Source of the DNA: Arthrobacter agilis
GTDB taxonomy: Bacteria > Actinomycetota > Actinomycetes > Actinomycetales > Micrococcaceae
Assembly: GCF_002157505.1 (NCBI RefSeq)
Contig: NZ_NFSC01000028.1
Location: 186,001 to 250,000 of the forward strand
Reading direction: 5' to 3'
Length of the DNA stretch: 64,000 nucleotides
A program made the translations under genes and the position numbers. Positions 40,932 to 50,155 of this stretch are shown piece after piece; the first letter of the stretch is position 1, and each line of letters opens with the position of its first letter. Under the pieces are notes generated by a model, which was given only the letters and a program-made list of their open reading frames with translations, ran no database searches and was not told where the DNA came from.

Positions 40932-41008
40932 ACATCCCTTCGCCAGTATGAGCTGGATCAGGTTCGACGGGTCTTATCTCAGCCCCTCCGACGGAGGGAC
41001 ACCCCGTG
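40932..41008 (-). ncRNA. TPP riboswitch (THI element)
   Basis: On the minus strand the blocks ACGGGGTGTCCC, GGGGCTGAGATAAGACCC, GTCGAACCTGATCC and TCATACTGGCGAAGGGA appear in order, the conserved core of the THI box. It lies about 50 bases upstream of thiM and should switch the thiM-thiE operon off when TPP is plentiful. Confidence 0.95.
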
Positions 41009-41112
41009 TCGCTGCTCGAACGATAACGCGTTGCGCGGATGCTTCCAAGCCCGCTACCGCCCCGGCGGCAGGCGCCGGCGCCGACGGACCAGCACTGTGC
41101 GGGCCGCAGGGG

Positions 41113-42141
41113 CTACCGGCCGCCCTCGATCTTGCGGCTGCGCTGCTCCTGCCCGGGAGCCCCGTAGGGGTAGTCGCCGAAGGTGGGGGCGCTCACCTCG
41201 TCGAGTCGCTCGAGTTCTTCCGGCGTCAGCTCGACGCCGGACGACGCGAGGTTGTCGGCCAGCTGGTCCTGCGTCCGTGCGCCGAGGATCACGGAGGTCA
41301 CGGCAGGCTTCGCGGCGACCCAGGCGAGCGCGACGTGGGAGGCGTTGATGCCCCGCTCGGCCGCGATGCCGGTGACGGTGTCGACGATGTCCCACGTCCG
41401 GTCCGCGTTGCGCTTCTCCCAGGCCTCCATGCCGCGCTTGGGGTTCTCCCCGAGCCGGGTGGCGCCCGTCGGCTCGGCATCGCGGGAGTACTTCCCGGTC
41501 AGCCAGCCGCCGCCGAGCGGGGACCACGGCAGCATGCCCATCTCCGCGTCGAGCACGGCGGGGACGATCTCGGCCTCGATGTCGCGCACGAGCAGCGAGT
41601 ACTGGGGCTGCAGCGTCACCGGCAGTGAGTAGCCGCGGTGGCGGGCGATCAGAACAGCCTTGGTGAGCTGCCAGCCCGTGTAATTCGAGAACCCGTAGTA
41701 GCCGATCTTGCCCCGGACGACCGCCTCGTTGAGGAAGCCGAGGGTCTCCTCGAGCGGGGTCAGCGGATCCCACGCGTGCACCTGGTACAGGTCGATGTGG
41801 TCGACGCCGAGCCGGGCCAGCGAAGCGTCGAGCGCACGCCGGAGGTGGCGCCTCGACAGGCCGAGGTCGTTGGGGCCGGTGCCCATCGGGAAGCGGCCCT
41901 TGGAGGCGAGGACCATCCGGTCCCGTTCCAGCGGGTTCTTCGCGAGCCAGCGGCCGATGATCTCCTCGGAGGTGCCCGCGGAGTAGACATCGGCCGTGTC
42001 GATCAGGTTGCCGCCTGCCGCCGCGTAGTCGGACAGGATGGCGTGCGACGTCGCCTCGTCCGACTCCGCCCCGAAGGTCATCGTGCCGAGCGCGAGGTGG
42101 GACACCGAGGTGCCGCTGTTGCCGAGTTTCCGGTACTCCAT
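41113..42141 (-). CDS. Aldo/keto reductase
   Basis: The 342-aa TIM-barrel reductase has LIDTADVYSAGTSEEIIGRWL (Asp/Tyr), VLASKGRF (Lys), HIDLYQVHAWDP (His) and the C-terminal NADPH motif VTSVILGARTQDQLADNL. It reduces carbonyls; substrate unknown. ATG at 42139-42141. Confidence 0.9.
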   Translation of the reverse strand: MEYRKLGNSGTSVSHLALGTMTFGAESDEATSHAILSDYAAAGGNLIDTADVYSAGTSEEIIGRWLAKNPLERDRMVLASKGRFPMGTGPNDLGLSRRHLRRALDASLARLGVDHIDLYQVHAWDPLTPLEETLGFLNEAVVRGKIGYYGFSNYTGWQLTKAVLIARHRGYSLPVTLQPQYSLLVRDIEAEIVPAVLDAEMGMLPWSPLGGGWLTGKYSRDAEPTGATRLGENPKRGMEAWEKRNADRTWDIVDTVTGIAAERGINASHVALAWVAAKPAVTSVILGARTQDQLADNLASSGVELTPEELERLDEVSAPTFGDYPYGAPGQEQRSRKIEGGR

Positions 42142-42269
42142 GGGTTTGCTCCTTTGCTGTGCGCCGTGCAGCGCCGTGTCCGTGGATCCTGAGCCGTGCC
42201 GGAGGCGCAGCTGTCCTGCTGTCAGCACGGGAAGCGGCGCCGTCGTCGGACGGCGCCCCTTCCCGATGC

Positions 42270-42554
42270 TCACTCGCTGACGGTGACGCCCTTCCAGAAA
42301 GCGTAGTAACCGCGGATGTTCTCCGCTGCTTCTTTCGGTTCCGGGTAGCTCCAGGCGGCGTCCCTGTTCTGCTCGCCGTCCACCACCAGGGTGTAGTAGC
42401 TCGCGGTGCCCTTCCAATGGCACACGGTGTGCGTCTCCGTGGGGACGAAGAACTCCCGGGAGATGGAACCCGGCGGGAAGTAGTGGTTTCCCTCGACCAT
42501 CACGGTGTCCGCGGACTCCGCGACGACCCTGTCTTTCCAGATTGCTTTCGGCAT
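42270..42554 (-). CDS. DUF427 domain protein
   Basis: The 94-aa protein has the DUF427 hallmarks VVAESADTVMVEGNHYFPPGSI, THTVCHWKGTASYYTLVVDGE and AAWSYPEPKEAAENIRGYYAFWKGV. Function unknown; metal binding has been suggested for relatives. Confidence 0.9.
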   Translation of the reverse strand: MPKAIWKDRVVAESADTVMVEGNHYFPPGSISREFFVPTETHTVCHWKGTASYYTLVVDGEQNRDAAWSYPEPKEAAENIRGYYAFWKGVTVSE

Positions 42555-42684
42555 GGTTCCTCTTCCTCGAAGGCTTCCGGTCGCGCGGGCGGCTGTCCGC
42601 TCCCTGCCGAAGGCGGCGAGGGCGTCCGTATCCGGTGCAACCCCGGCGAGCGCCGGGGCATTCCGCGCATGCGGGTGGCGGCGG

Positions 42685-43461
42685 TCAGAGCTTGCGCACC
42701 GTGAGGATCTGCTCGATCCGCCCGAAGGGACCGTCGAGGTCGTGCGCCACGCTGGAGGTGAGTCCCACGCCGTTCGCGCCGAACGTGACGCGCGTATCGA
42801 GGCCGAGCCACTCCCCGGCGGGCAGGCGGTGGAGGTGGATCTGCAGGTCCAAGTTCGGGAACATCCAGCTGTCCCCGCCGGGTTCCACGCGCGAGGCGAT
42901 CCCGTTGGCGGCGTCCATCATGCCTACGAGGCGCACGACGTCGGAGGTCGTCCTGCCCTCCACCATCGGGTAGGGGTTCCGTATCCAGACCTGCCCCCGT
43001 CCGGGGCGGTGGCCCGGCACCACCCGGACCTCCAGGGACCGGATGAACCCCCCGGGCCACGCCGTCATCTCCTCGTGCGGACCGGCGGCCTCGGGTCCGG
43101 GGATGCGCGGGTCCTCCACGGCGGCGACGGCCGCCGTGTCCTGCGTGGCGAGGCGCCATGCCTTCGCCACGATCGCCGTCCTGCCGCCGGCTTCCATGTG
43201 TGCCTCGAGCAGTTCGATGGTCCGTCCAGGCCGGACGACGGTGGTGCGGACCTCGAACTCACCGCCGGGGATCATCCCGAGGATGTCGAAACTCAGCCGG
43301 CCGAGCTGCATGCCGTCCCGCGGCTGGCAGTCCAGCAGGCACTGGGTCAGGAGGCCCGAGATCGGCGCCATGTGCTGCTCTTCCGGGTTCCAGGCGCCCT
43401 GGGCATGGATCGTCGATTCGAACCTCCCGCCGCCGAGATCACGGTAGAAAGAATCGGGCAC
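42685..43461 (-). CDS. Thioesterase-family protein, double hot-dog type
   Basis: The 258-aa protein resembles TesB-like acyl-CoA thioesterases: FYRDLGGGRFESTIHAQGAWNPEEQHMAPISGLLTQCL, GRLSFDILGMIPGGEFEVRTTVVRPGRTIELLEAHM and WLGLDTRVTFGANGVGLTSSVAHDLDGPFGRIEQIL. Substrate unknown. The GTG at 43459-43461 has GGAG upstream; the frame stays open further but without homology. Confidence 0.78.
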   Translation of the reverse strand: MPDSFYRDLGGGRFESTIHAQGAWNPEEQHMAPISGLLTQCLLDCQPRDGMQLGRLSFDILGMIPGGEFEVRTTVVRPGRTIELLEAHMEAGGRTAIVAKAWRLATQDTAAVAAVEDPRIPGPEAAGPHEEMTAWPGGFIRSLEVRVVPGHRPGRGQVWIRNPYPMVEGRTTSDVVRLVGMMDAANGIASRVEPGGDSWMFPNLDLQIHLHRLPAGEWLGLDTRVTFGANGVGLTSSVAHDLDGPFGRIEQILTVRKL

Positions 43462-43840
43462 GGAAGTCTCCTTCGTTGGACGAGCCGGGATCGCGTCCTG
43501 CGCGGCGAGCGGAGGAAAAGGCCCTGAACCACGGTCCCGGGCCACGCACCCGCCCTATGCTAGTGGAGCAACCACCGTCGCAGCCCCACGGCCGGCGCTG
43601 CCGGCAGCGTCCGGAAGGCGTACCGCCGGGGCCACGTACCGGAAGGCGCACCGGCAGGCGCACCGAAGGGCTGTACCTGAAGGACGGCAGCCCGGACGGA
43701 CGGCCTCCCGGAATAGAGTCCGGATGCCGGCGGTTCAGTTGATTGACCGGGTCAACCCTCCAGCGGCCCGGTTCCGATCGCGGCCCCGCCCGGAGGACAT
43801 CCGACGGCGCCGCACAGCATTTCGAACCGAGCGGATTACC
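43462..43840. other. Intergenic region between thioesterase and exporter genes
   Basis: No convincing gene. Between about 43610 and 43680 it has short imperfect repeats of the type ACCGGAAGGCG/CACCGGCAGGCG. It presumably holds the divergent promoters. Confidence 0.4.
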
Positions 43841-45376
43841 ATGACCTCCAGTCCCCCTTCCCGCGTAACAGACGCGACTCCGAGCCGAGCAGACGCCGCA
43901 CCCTCCCGTCCGGCGCCCTCCCCCGACGCTGCTTCCTCGTCAGGCGCCGCCGGCCAGGGCGCCCTCCCGGCACGCGACAAGCTGGTCATCACCATCCTGC
44001 TCATCTCCGCCTTCGTGGTGATCCTCAACGAGACGATCATGGGCGTGGCCATCCCGCGCCTGGTCGAGGACCTCGGCATCACCGTCGGCGCCGGCCAGTG
44101 GTTGAGCACGGCCTTCATGCTGACCATGGCCGTGGTCATCCCGGTGACCGGCTATCTCCTCCAGCGCTTCACCACGCGCCCGATCTTCATGGCCGCCATG
44201 GGCCTGTTCAGCCTCGGTACCCTCATCGCCGCCCTGGCCCCCGGGTTCGCCGTGCTCGTGGTCGGCCGCGTCGTCCAGGCGAGCGGCACGGCGATCATGA
44301 TGCCGCTGCTGATGACGACGGTCATGACGCTCGTGCCCCCCGCATCGCGCGGCAAGATCATGGGCAACATCTCGATCGTGATCTCCGTGGCGCCCGCACT
44401 CGGCCCCACCATCTCCGGAGCCATCCTCAGCGTGCTCGACTGGCGCTGGATGTTCTGGCTCGTCCTGCCGATCGCGCTCGCGGCACTGGTCATCGGATCC
44501 GCCAGGATGCAGAACGTCACCGAGCCACGGCGATCGTCGATCGACGTGCCGTCGGTCATCCTCTCCGCCGTTGCTTTCGGCGGCATCATCTACGGCCTCA
44601 GCCAGCTCGGTGAAGCCGCAGCCGGCAGTGCCTTCCCTGCGTGGATCCCGCTGGTCGCCGGCATCGTCGGACTCGCCGCCTTCACCTCCCGCCAGCTCGT
44701 ACTGCAGCGGCGGGATGCGGCCCTGCTCGACCTGCGGGTCTTCACGTCCGGCAACTTCACCATCTCGATCGTCGCCATCGCAGTGAGCATGATGGCCCTC
44801 TTCGGCACCATCATCCTGATCCCGATCTACGTCCAGAGCGTCCTCGGCATGGATCCGCTGGTATCCGGGCTACTGCTCCTCCCCGGCGGCCTCGCCATGG
44901 GCCTGCTCGGCCCCGTCGTCGGCCGGATCTACGACCGCCGCGGACCCCGGGTCCTCCTGGTCCCGGGTGCGCTCCTGGTCAGCGCGGTGTTCTGGTCGAT
45001 GACCCAAGTCACCGAGACGACGCCCGCGCAGCTGGTCCTGGTGGCACACGTCCTGCTCAGCATCGGGCTTGCCCTCATGTTCACCCCGCTGATGACCTCG
45101 GCCCTCGGGTCCGTCAAGCCGCGCCTGTACTCGCACGGCAGTGCGGTCTTCGGAACGGCGCAGCAGCTGGCAGGCGCTGCCGGCACCGCGCTGTTCATCT
45201 CGGTGATGACCCTCCAGACGACGGCTCTCGCAGCCGACGGCGCCGCCGAGCTTCCGGCGATGGCCGGTGGCATCCGGGCGGCCTTCCTGTACGGGGCGGT
45301 CATCTTCCTGCTCGCCGTCGTCGCCTCGTTCTTCGTGCGCACGCCCCAGGTGAGCCCGGACGCTCCCGCGCACTAG
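43841..45376 (+). CDS. DHA2-family MFS drug exporter
   Basis: The 511-aa transporter has about 14 transmembrane helices after a Ser/Pro/Ala-rich N-terminus of about 45 residues. It carries LNETIMGVAIPRLVEDLGI (motif D1), GRVVQASGTAIMMPLLMTTV (motif B-like), LGPTISGAIL (motif C) and RRGPRVLL (motif A-like), as in EmrB/QacA exporters. Substrate unknown. The ATG at 43841 begins the conserved frame. Confidence 0.9.
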   Translation: MTSSPPSRVTDATPSRADAAPSRPAPSPDAASSSGAAGQGALPARDKLVITILLISAFVVILNETIMGVAIPRLVEDLGITVGAGQWLSTAFMLTMAVVIPVTGYLLQRFTTRPIFMAAMGLFSLGTLIAALAPGFAVLVVGRVVQASGTAIMMPLLMTTVMTLVPPASRGKIMGNISIVISVAPALGPTISGAILSVLDWRWMFWLVLPIALAALVIGSARMQNVTEPRRSSIDVPSVILSAVAFGGIIYGLSQLGEAAAGSAFPAWIPLVAGIVGLAAFTSRQLVLQRRDAALLDLRVFTSGNFTISIVAIAVSMMALFGTIILIPIYVQSVLGMDPLVSGLLLLPGGLAMGLLGPVVGRIYDRRGPRVLLVPGALLVSAVFWSMTQVTETTPAQLVLVAHVLLSIGLALMFTPLMTSALGSVKPRLYSHGSAVFGTAQQLAGAAGTALFISVMTLQTTALAADGAAELPAMAGGIRAAFLYGAVIFLLAVVASFFVRTPQVSPDAPAH

Positions 45377-45388
45377 GAGCCTCCTGCT

Positions 45389-45434
45389 CGACGAAGAAGC
45401 CCCGCCGGGTCCTCCCGGTGGGGCTTCTTCGTCG
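45389..45434 (+). terminator. Strong hairpin after the MFS gene
   Basis: CGACGAAGAAGCCCCGCCGG (+G) pairs with CCCGGTGGGGCTTCTTCGTC (+G) around TCCT, 13 bases after the stop, with TTCTTC near its end. Confidence 0.85.
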
Positions 45435-45480
45435 GTGCGGTTATCGGTGCGGTTATCGGTGCGGTTGACGGTGCGGTCGG
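45433..45480. repeat. Four tandem 12-bp repeats
   Basis: Units read CGGTGCGGTTAT, CGGTGCGGTTAT, CGGTGCGGTTGA and CGGTGCGGTCGG. They lie directly after the terminator and just before the end of the Rieske gene. Confidence 0.8.
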
Positions 45481-45484
45481 AGCG

Positions 45485-46342
45485 TCAGGACGCGGGCTGG
45501 CGCAGCTCGATGTAGCCGTCGCTGGTGACTCGCGTCTCGTAGACGGGCTGCGGGACGGCAGCGGGTCCGCGGTAGTTCTTGCCGTCGTCGAGCCGGAACA
45601 TGCTCTGGTGCCAGGGGCAGGTGATGCAGCCGTCCTCGATGGGGCCGTCCTGCAGCGGTCCGCCGAGGTGGTTGCAGACGCTGTCCATGGCCGTCAGCCT
45701 GCCGCCGTGGCGCAGCAGCAGGATCGGCACGCCGTTCGCCTCGACCATCTGCCGCCCGCCCTCGACGACGTCGGCGTCGCTGGCCACGCGCGTCCAGTCC
45801 TTCGGCGCCTCGTGCCCGGCGGTCCGGTTCACGTTGACGGCGTTCGCGTAGCTCAGGTGCCCGCCGAGGTAGGCGCTGAAGAGCATCGACCCGAGACCGC
45901 CGAGCCCGAGCAGGACTCCGAGGGCGCGGCTGTCCCTGGCCCTCGCGACCGCCGAGGCGGTGTACAGCGTCAGGGCGAGCGAGTTGCCGGCCGCGTGGAC
46001 GAGCCCGACGCGGCGTTCCTTCTCCTGGGTGTCGGACCAGTCATGCAGGCCCGCGATGGCGGTGGGGACGGCAGAAAGGATGCCGACAGCGACGAGGAGG
46101 TCGGCCGCCTTGCGGGAGCTCCTGCCACCGGCGACGTCGAGGAAGGAGCCCATGCTCCAGGCACCCGACGGCACGACGATCATCATGGGATGGAGGTGGT
46201 GGCCGATCGCGGTGCCGCTGAGCACGTTCCGGATCATGCGGGGCTTGACGGCTTTGCTGACTGCTCCCGCAATCGGGTCGGCGACCTTGTCCAGGAACTT
46301 GGCGTGCTCGAGTCCGTCAAGCATCGTGTGCAGGATGTTCAT
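45485..46342 (-). CDS. DUF2231 membrane domain fused to a Rieske [2Fe-2S] domain
   Basis: The 285-aa protein has an N-terminal DUF2231 membrane part (GHHLHPMMIVVPSGAWSMGSFLDV, four helices) and a C-terminal Rieske ferredoxin domain (VCNHLGGPLQDGPIEDGCITCPWHQSMFRLDDG), giving both Cys-His cluster pairs. It is probably a membrane electron-transfer protein. ATG at 46340-46342. Confidence 0.9.
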   Translation of the reverse strand: MNILHTMLDGLEHAKFLDKVADPIAGAVSKAVKPRMIRNVLSGTAIGHHLHPMMIVVPSGAWSMGSFLDVAGGRSSRKAADLLVAVGILSAVPTAIAGLHDWSDTQEKERRVGLVHAAGNSLALTLYTASAVARARDSRALGVLLGLGGLGSMLFSAYLGGHLSYANAVNVNRTAGHEAPKDWTRVASDADVVEGGRQMVEANGVPILLLRHGGRLTAMDSVCNHLGGPLQDGPIEDGCITCPWHQSMFRLDDGKNYRGPAAVPQPVYETRVTSDGYIELRQPAS

Positions 46343-46635
46343 CCTTTGCTCCTTCTGATCCGGGACGGCGGTGCAGCGGGGGGTGACCGCGGTGCCGCCC
46401 GGTCCCCACCGTTCCAGCAGCCACTACACCTGACAACCCGACGCGGCGCGGGGAGGTTTGTCTTGGCCTCTGCGCAGTTCGGTGCGAGAATCCGGCCCGG
46501 ACCGCGCCATCCCGGTATGCCGTCCCGCCCAAGTACCGCTACTGCCGGAGTGCCACCGGATCAAGGACCACTTGACGGCTCCCGGGCTTGTAGGCTGGGC
46601 GCAGGACTCCGGAGGGGGGAGTCCGAGGGGGATGG

Positions 46636-47601
46636 ATGGCAATGCACAGCAGCACGACGACCGGGGTTCTCGGGGCCCCGCCAGCATGTCCCAGGGGTTC
46701 ACCGCGCGTGGCCCTCATGTCCCTCGGGCTGTCGCTCACCCTCCTCGCAGGGCCCGTGTCGCCCACTTCAGCGCAGACCCGCGAAGCCCTGACCCCGCCC
46801 GCCGACGCTCCTCCGGGAGTCTCCGCGCGTGCTGCGAGCCAAGAGACCCCGGGTAGGAACTTCACGGAATCGACCAGGGCGACGATGCGGGCCCGTACCG
46901 AGCCGGCGCAGCTTCCGGCCGGCAGTCTCGCCAGGAATCCCGTGACGGACCGCCGCGAAGTCGTGGTGCCCGACATCCGCCGCACCGCCGTCCTCATCGG
47001 CGACTCGCAGTCGGCCGGAAAGGACAGGTGGCCCCAGCTGGCCCTGCGCGAACTCGGGTATACCGTGCGGTTCGTCGGCGCCGGCGGCACCGGATTCGTT
47101 GCCGCGAACGAAACCGGCGACGCGAACTACTACGACTCACTCACCCGCGGAGACTGGGTGCTGCCGCACGGGGATCCCGCACTCGTGGTCGTCGAGGGCG
47201 GAGGGAACGATGCCTTCCAGGGAGCATCCGACGGCGACATCCTCGCCGGCGCCAATGCCCTGGTGTTGGAACTCGGACGCACGTATCCGTCCTCACGCAT
47301 GGTGATGATCGGCACCCTGAGCCGTAGCGCCGAGGACGGCGGCGGGCGCCGGCATGAGGTCGACACCCTGCTCGCCGACCTGGCCGACAAGCGCGGCGTC
47401 CCCTTCGTGTCGGCCGGCGACTGGCTGACCACTCACCAGCTGAAGGCGTTCCTCGCCGACGACGTGCACCTCGGCGCTGCAGGTCACCAGAGGGCGGCGC
47501 ACGTGCTCGAGCAGGAGTTGAGGGCATTGAAGCTGGGTGTCGCGTACACCTCCATCGACCCGTTGCTCCGATGGCCCCGGGATCGCCGGCCCCTCGAGTA
47601 G
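46636..47601 (+). CDS. Secreted SGNH/GDSL-type hydrolase
   Basis: The 321-aa protein has a signal-type segment (VALMSLGLSLTLLAGPVSPTSAQ), a low-complexity linker, then the SGNH blocks: VLIGDSQSAGKD (Ser), FVGAGGTGF (Gly), VVEGGGNDAF (Asn) and ADDVHLGAAGHQ (Asp/His). It is likely an exported esterase or deacylase. GAGGGGG lies upstream of the ATG. Confidence 0.85.
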   Translation: MAMHSSTTTGVLGAPPACPRGSPRVALMSLGLSLTLLAGPVSPTSAQTREALTPPADAPPGVSARAASQETPGRNFTESTRATMRARTEPAQLPAGSLARNPVTDRREVVVPDIRRTAVLIGDSQSAGKDRWPQLALRELGYTVRFVGAGGTGFVAANETGDANYYDSLTRGDWVLPHGDPALVVVEGGGNDAFQGASDGDILAGANALVLELGRTYPSSRMVMIGTLSRSAEDGGGRRHEVDTLLADLADKRGVPFVSAGDWLTTHQLKAFLADDVHLGAAGHQRAAHVLEQELRALKLGVAYTSIDPLLRWPRDRRPLE

Positions 47602-47678
47602 CGGGCCCCTCGAGGAGCACGTCCCGACGTCACCGAGTGGTGGCCCACGACAACGCTAAGTCCGCTTATTGTTGTGCC

Positions 47679-48584
47679 ATGACTTTCAATGACAACGTCC
47701 GCCTGGATCCCTCCCGCGTCAGCGACCGGCGGGGACGGGGACGCGGCGCCGCCGTCGGGGGCGGTCTCGGTGGCGGCCTCCTCCTCATCCTGTCGCTGAT
47801 CTTCGGACCCGACGTCGTGAACCAGCTCGGGCTCGAGGAAGGCGGCACGACCACGCAGCAACAGGACGGCGGTTCCGTTGATGCCATCAACGCGTGCGAT
47901 CGCGGTACCGATGCGAACGAGCAGCTCGACTGCCGCATCCTGGGTACGGCGGAGAGCCTCGACAGCTTCTGGCAGCCCTACCTCGACCAATTCGGCGTCT
48001 CCTACACGCAGCCCGGCGTCGTGCTGTTCACGGGCAGCACCGATACCGGCTGCGGCACCGCGACCAGCGCCGTCGGGCCGTTCTACTGCCCCGTCGACGA
48101 GCAGACCTACTACGACACGGCGTTCTTCGACGACCTCGTCACGCGGTTCGGGTCCTCCAGCGGGCCGCTCGCGCAGGAGTACGTGGTGGCGCACGAGTTC
48201 GGGCACCACATCCAGAACCTGATCAGCACCCTCGGCGCCGCCCAGCAGGATCCGCAGGGAGCCGAGTCCGGCGGCGTCCGCGTGGAACTGCAGGCTGACT
48301 GCCTCGCCGGCATGTGGGCCGCGCATGCCACTACGGTGCCGGATCCCGAGTCCGGCGAGCCGTTCCTCGTCCCCTTCTCGACGACGGACCTCCAGGACGC
48401 CCTGTCCGCTGCAGCGTCCGTGGGAGATGACCGGATCCAGGAAGCAGCGACCGGACAGGTGAACCCCGAGGGCTGGACGCACGGCTCCAGCGAGCAGCGG
48501 CAGGCCTGGTTCTCGCAGGGCTACGAGACCGGCGACGTGAGGTCGTGCGACACCTTCGCCGCAGCCGATCTCGACAACCCCTGA
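47679..48584 (+). CDS. Neutral zinc metallopeptidase (YpfJ type)
   Basis: The 301-aa protein has an N-terminal basic segment and one transmembrane helix (GGGLGGGLLLILSLIFG), an extracytoplasmic domain with paired cysteines, the zinc motif VVAHEFGHHIQNLI and a downstream ELQADCLAGMWA. Members are membrane-anchored predicted metallopeptidases of unknown substrate. The ATG at 47679 fits the family start. Confidence 0.9.
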   Translation: MTFNDNVRLDPSRVSDRRGRGRGAAVGGGLGGGLLLILSLIFGPDVVNQLGLEEGGTTTQQQDGGSVDAINACDRGTDANEQLDCRILGTAESLDSFWQPYLDQFGVSYTQPGVVLFTGSTDTGCGTATSAVGPFYCPVDEQTYYDTAFFDDLVTRFGSSSGPLAQEYVVAHEFGHHIQNLISTLGAAQQDPQGAESGGVRVELQADCLAGMWAAHATTVPDPESGEPFLVPFSTTDLQDALSAAASVGDDRIQEAATGQVNPEGWTHGSSEQRQAWFSQGYETGDVRSCDTFAAADLDNP

Positions 48585-48627
48585 CCCGCCGTTCCGCAGC
48601 ACTGTTCGAGGACCGGAAGGAAGTCCC

Positions 48628-49389
48628 GTGACCGACCGGCTCGCCGTCGTCGTCCCCGTCTTCAACGAACCCGACGTGGCCCGTGCTCTCGAGGCGCTGC
48701 GCCGGCAGCGGGACCGCGCCGGCCTCTCCGTCTACGTCGTGGACAACGGCTCCACCGATGACACCGTCCAGCGGGTGCAACGCTTCGCCGCGGACCATCC
48801 GGACCTGGCCGTCAGGATCCTAGCGGAGCCGCAGAAAGGCACCGGGGCTGCCTGTGACACGGGCTTCCGGACCGCGATCGCCGACGGCTTCACCGTGGTG
48901 GCCCGGACCGACGGGGACAGCGAGCCAGCGGAGGACTGGGCCGCCCGGATCCGCGCGACGTTCTCCCGGGACGCCACCGTGCAGCTGCTGGGCGGCACCA
49001 GCCTCCCCCTGCGCGACCGGTATTACCGCTGGAGCGATGATCTGCTCATGTCCGGGGCCCTCAGGTTCCTGAGGATCCTGATGGCGGTCGCCCACCTGGA
49101 CGCCGCCTACCTGCGTTTCGTCGCCGGCCACAACATGGCGGTCCGCGCGTCCGCCTACGTCTCGACGGGCGGATTCGAGCGGACGTCGATCGATCGGCGC
49201 GACGAGGACATCGACTTCTCCGTCCGGGTCTCCCATCGCCTCGGCTACGACGCGGTGCGGATCGACCCGCAGCTTAAGGTGGCGACGTCGATGCGGCGCG
49301 TGCGGCGGTACGGGATGGGCATGATGGGAATCCACCACCTCGTGCCCGCCCTGCGCGGCAAGCTCATCCGCACCATCGACGTGCGCTAG
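48628..49389 (+). CDS. Family 2 glycosyltransferase
   Basis: The 253-aa GT-A enzyme has VVVPVFNEPDVARALEAL, VYVVDNGSTDDT, QKGTGAACDTGF, the DXD-like RTDGDSEPAEDW and FERTSIDRRDEDIDFSVRV. Sugar donor and acceptor unknown. GTG start with GGAAGG upstream. Confidence 0.88.
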   Translation: MTDRLAVVVPVFNEPDVARALEALRRQRDRAGLSVYVVDNGSTDDTVQRVQRFAADHPDLAVRILAEPQKGTGAACDTGFRTAIADGFTVVARTDGDSEPAEDWAARIRATFSRDATVQLLGGTSLPLRDRYYRWSDDLLMSGALRFLRILMAVAHLDAAYLRFVAGHNMAVRASAYVSTGGFERTSIDRRDEDIDFSVRVSHRLGYDAVRIDPQLKVATSMRRVRRYGMGMMGIHHLVPALRGKLIRTIDVR

Positions 49390-49407
49390 CGGGTCCTGCG
49401 GGAGCCG

Positions 49408-50019
49408 CTAGCCGGCACCGCTCGCCCGCACCAGGGCCACCGCGTCCTCGACGGCCGTCGTCCGGCCCTGCTGCGCACCCGAGATCAGCCGGATCGTGCG
49501 CCGGAAGGATGCGTCGTCCCCGGCCCCGGCCCGGAAGGCGGGCAGGTGCGCCAGGACGGCGGCGCGGCGCAGCCACACGTCGTCCGCCGTCGCCCACCGG
49601 TCCAGGACCACGCGGGCGCGGACGCCGTCCTGTCCGGTGAGGCGGAGAAGCAGGGGCCCGACGACGTCGACGGCGAGCGGGTCTACGAGGTCCTCGACGT
49701 GCGCGGACCGGAGGAAACCTTCGACGCGGGTCAGGTCGGAGTGGCGCAGGAGGCGCACCGATGACTGCAGCAGCACCACGGCCGCCAGGCGGCGCTCGAA
49801 GACCGGACGGGACCACAGCTCGGAGGCGAGGGCGGTGACGTCGTCGTGCCCGAGGTCCGGGTACCGGCGTTCCGCGTTGCGGATGGTGCCGCGCACGGCG
49901 CCCACCGACGCACCGTAGTACTCGAGGCCCCTTCCCAGGCGCCGCTCGTAGTCCTCCGCGCGCTCCTCCGAGCTCTCGTACTGGAGGGACTCGTCGATGA
50001 AGTCGGCCGGGTCGCTCAT
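49408..50019 (-). CDS. DNA alkylation repair protein, AlkD-like
   Basis: The 203-aa all-alpha protein has HEAT-like repeats with GVRGTIRNAERRYPDLGHDDVTALASELWSRPVFERRLAAVVLL, LVDPLAVDVVGPLLL and RWATADDVWLRRAAVLAHL, the pattern of AlkD-type 3-methyladenine glycosylases. The ATG at 50017-50019 is the likely start; divergent from rnz. Confidence 0.83.
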   Translation of the reverse strand: MSDPADFIDESLQYESSEERAEDYERRLGRGLEYYGASVGAVRGTIRNAERRYPDLGHDDVTALASELWSRPVFERRLAAVVLLQSSVRLLRHSDLTRVEGFLRSAHVEDLVDPLAVDVVGPLLLRLTGQDGVRARVVLDRWATADDVWLRRAAVLAHLPAFRAGAGDDASFRRTIRLISGAQQGRTTAVEDAVALVRASGAG

Positions 50020-50155
50020 GGTGCTCCTGTCCGGCGTCGCGGAATCCGCCCGCGCCATCCACCCCATTCTTTCGCCCTGCCGTCCCCCGGTCCACCGCCG
50101 CCGAGACCGTCCGCCGATGGCCCGCGGTACAGGACTGCGGTGCAAAACTGGGGTC

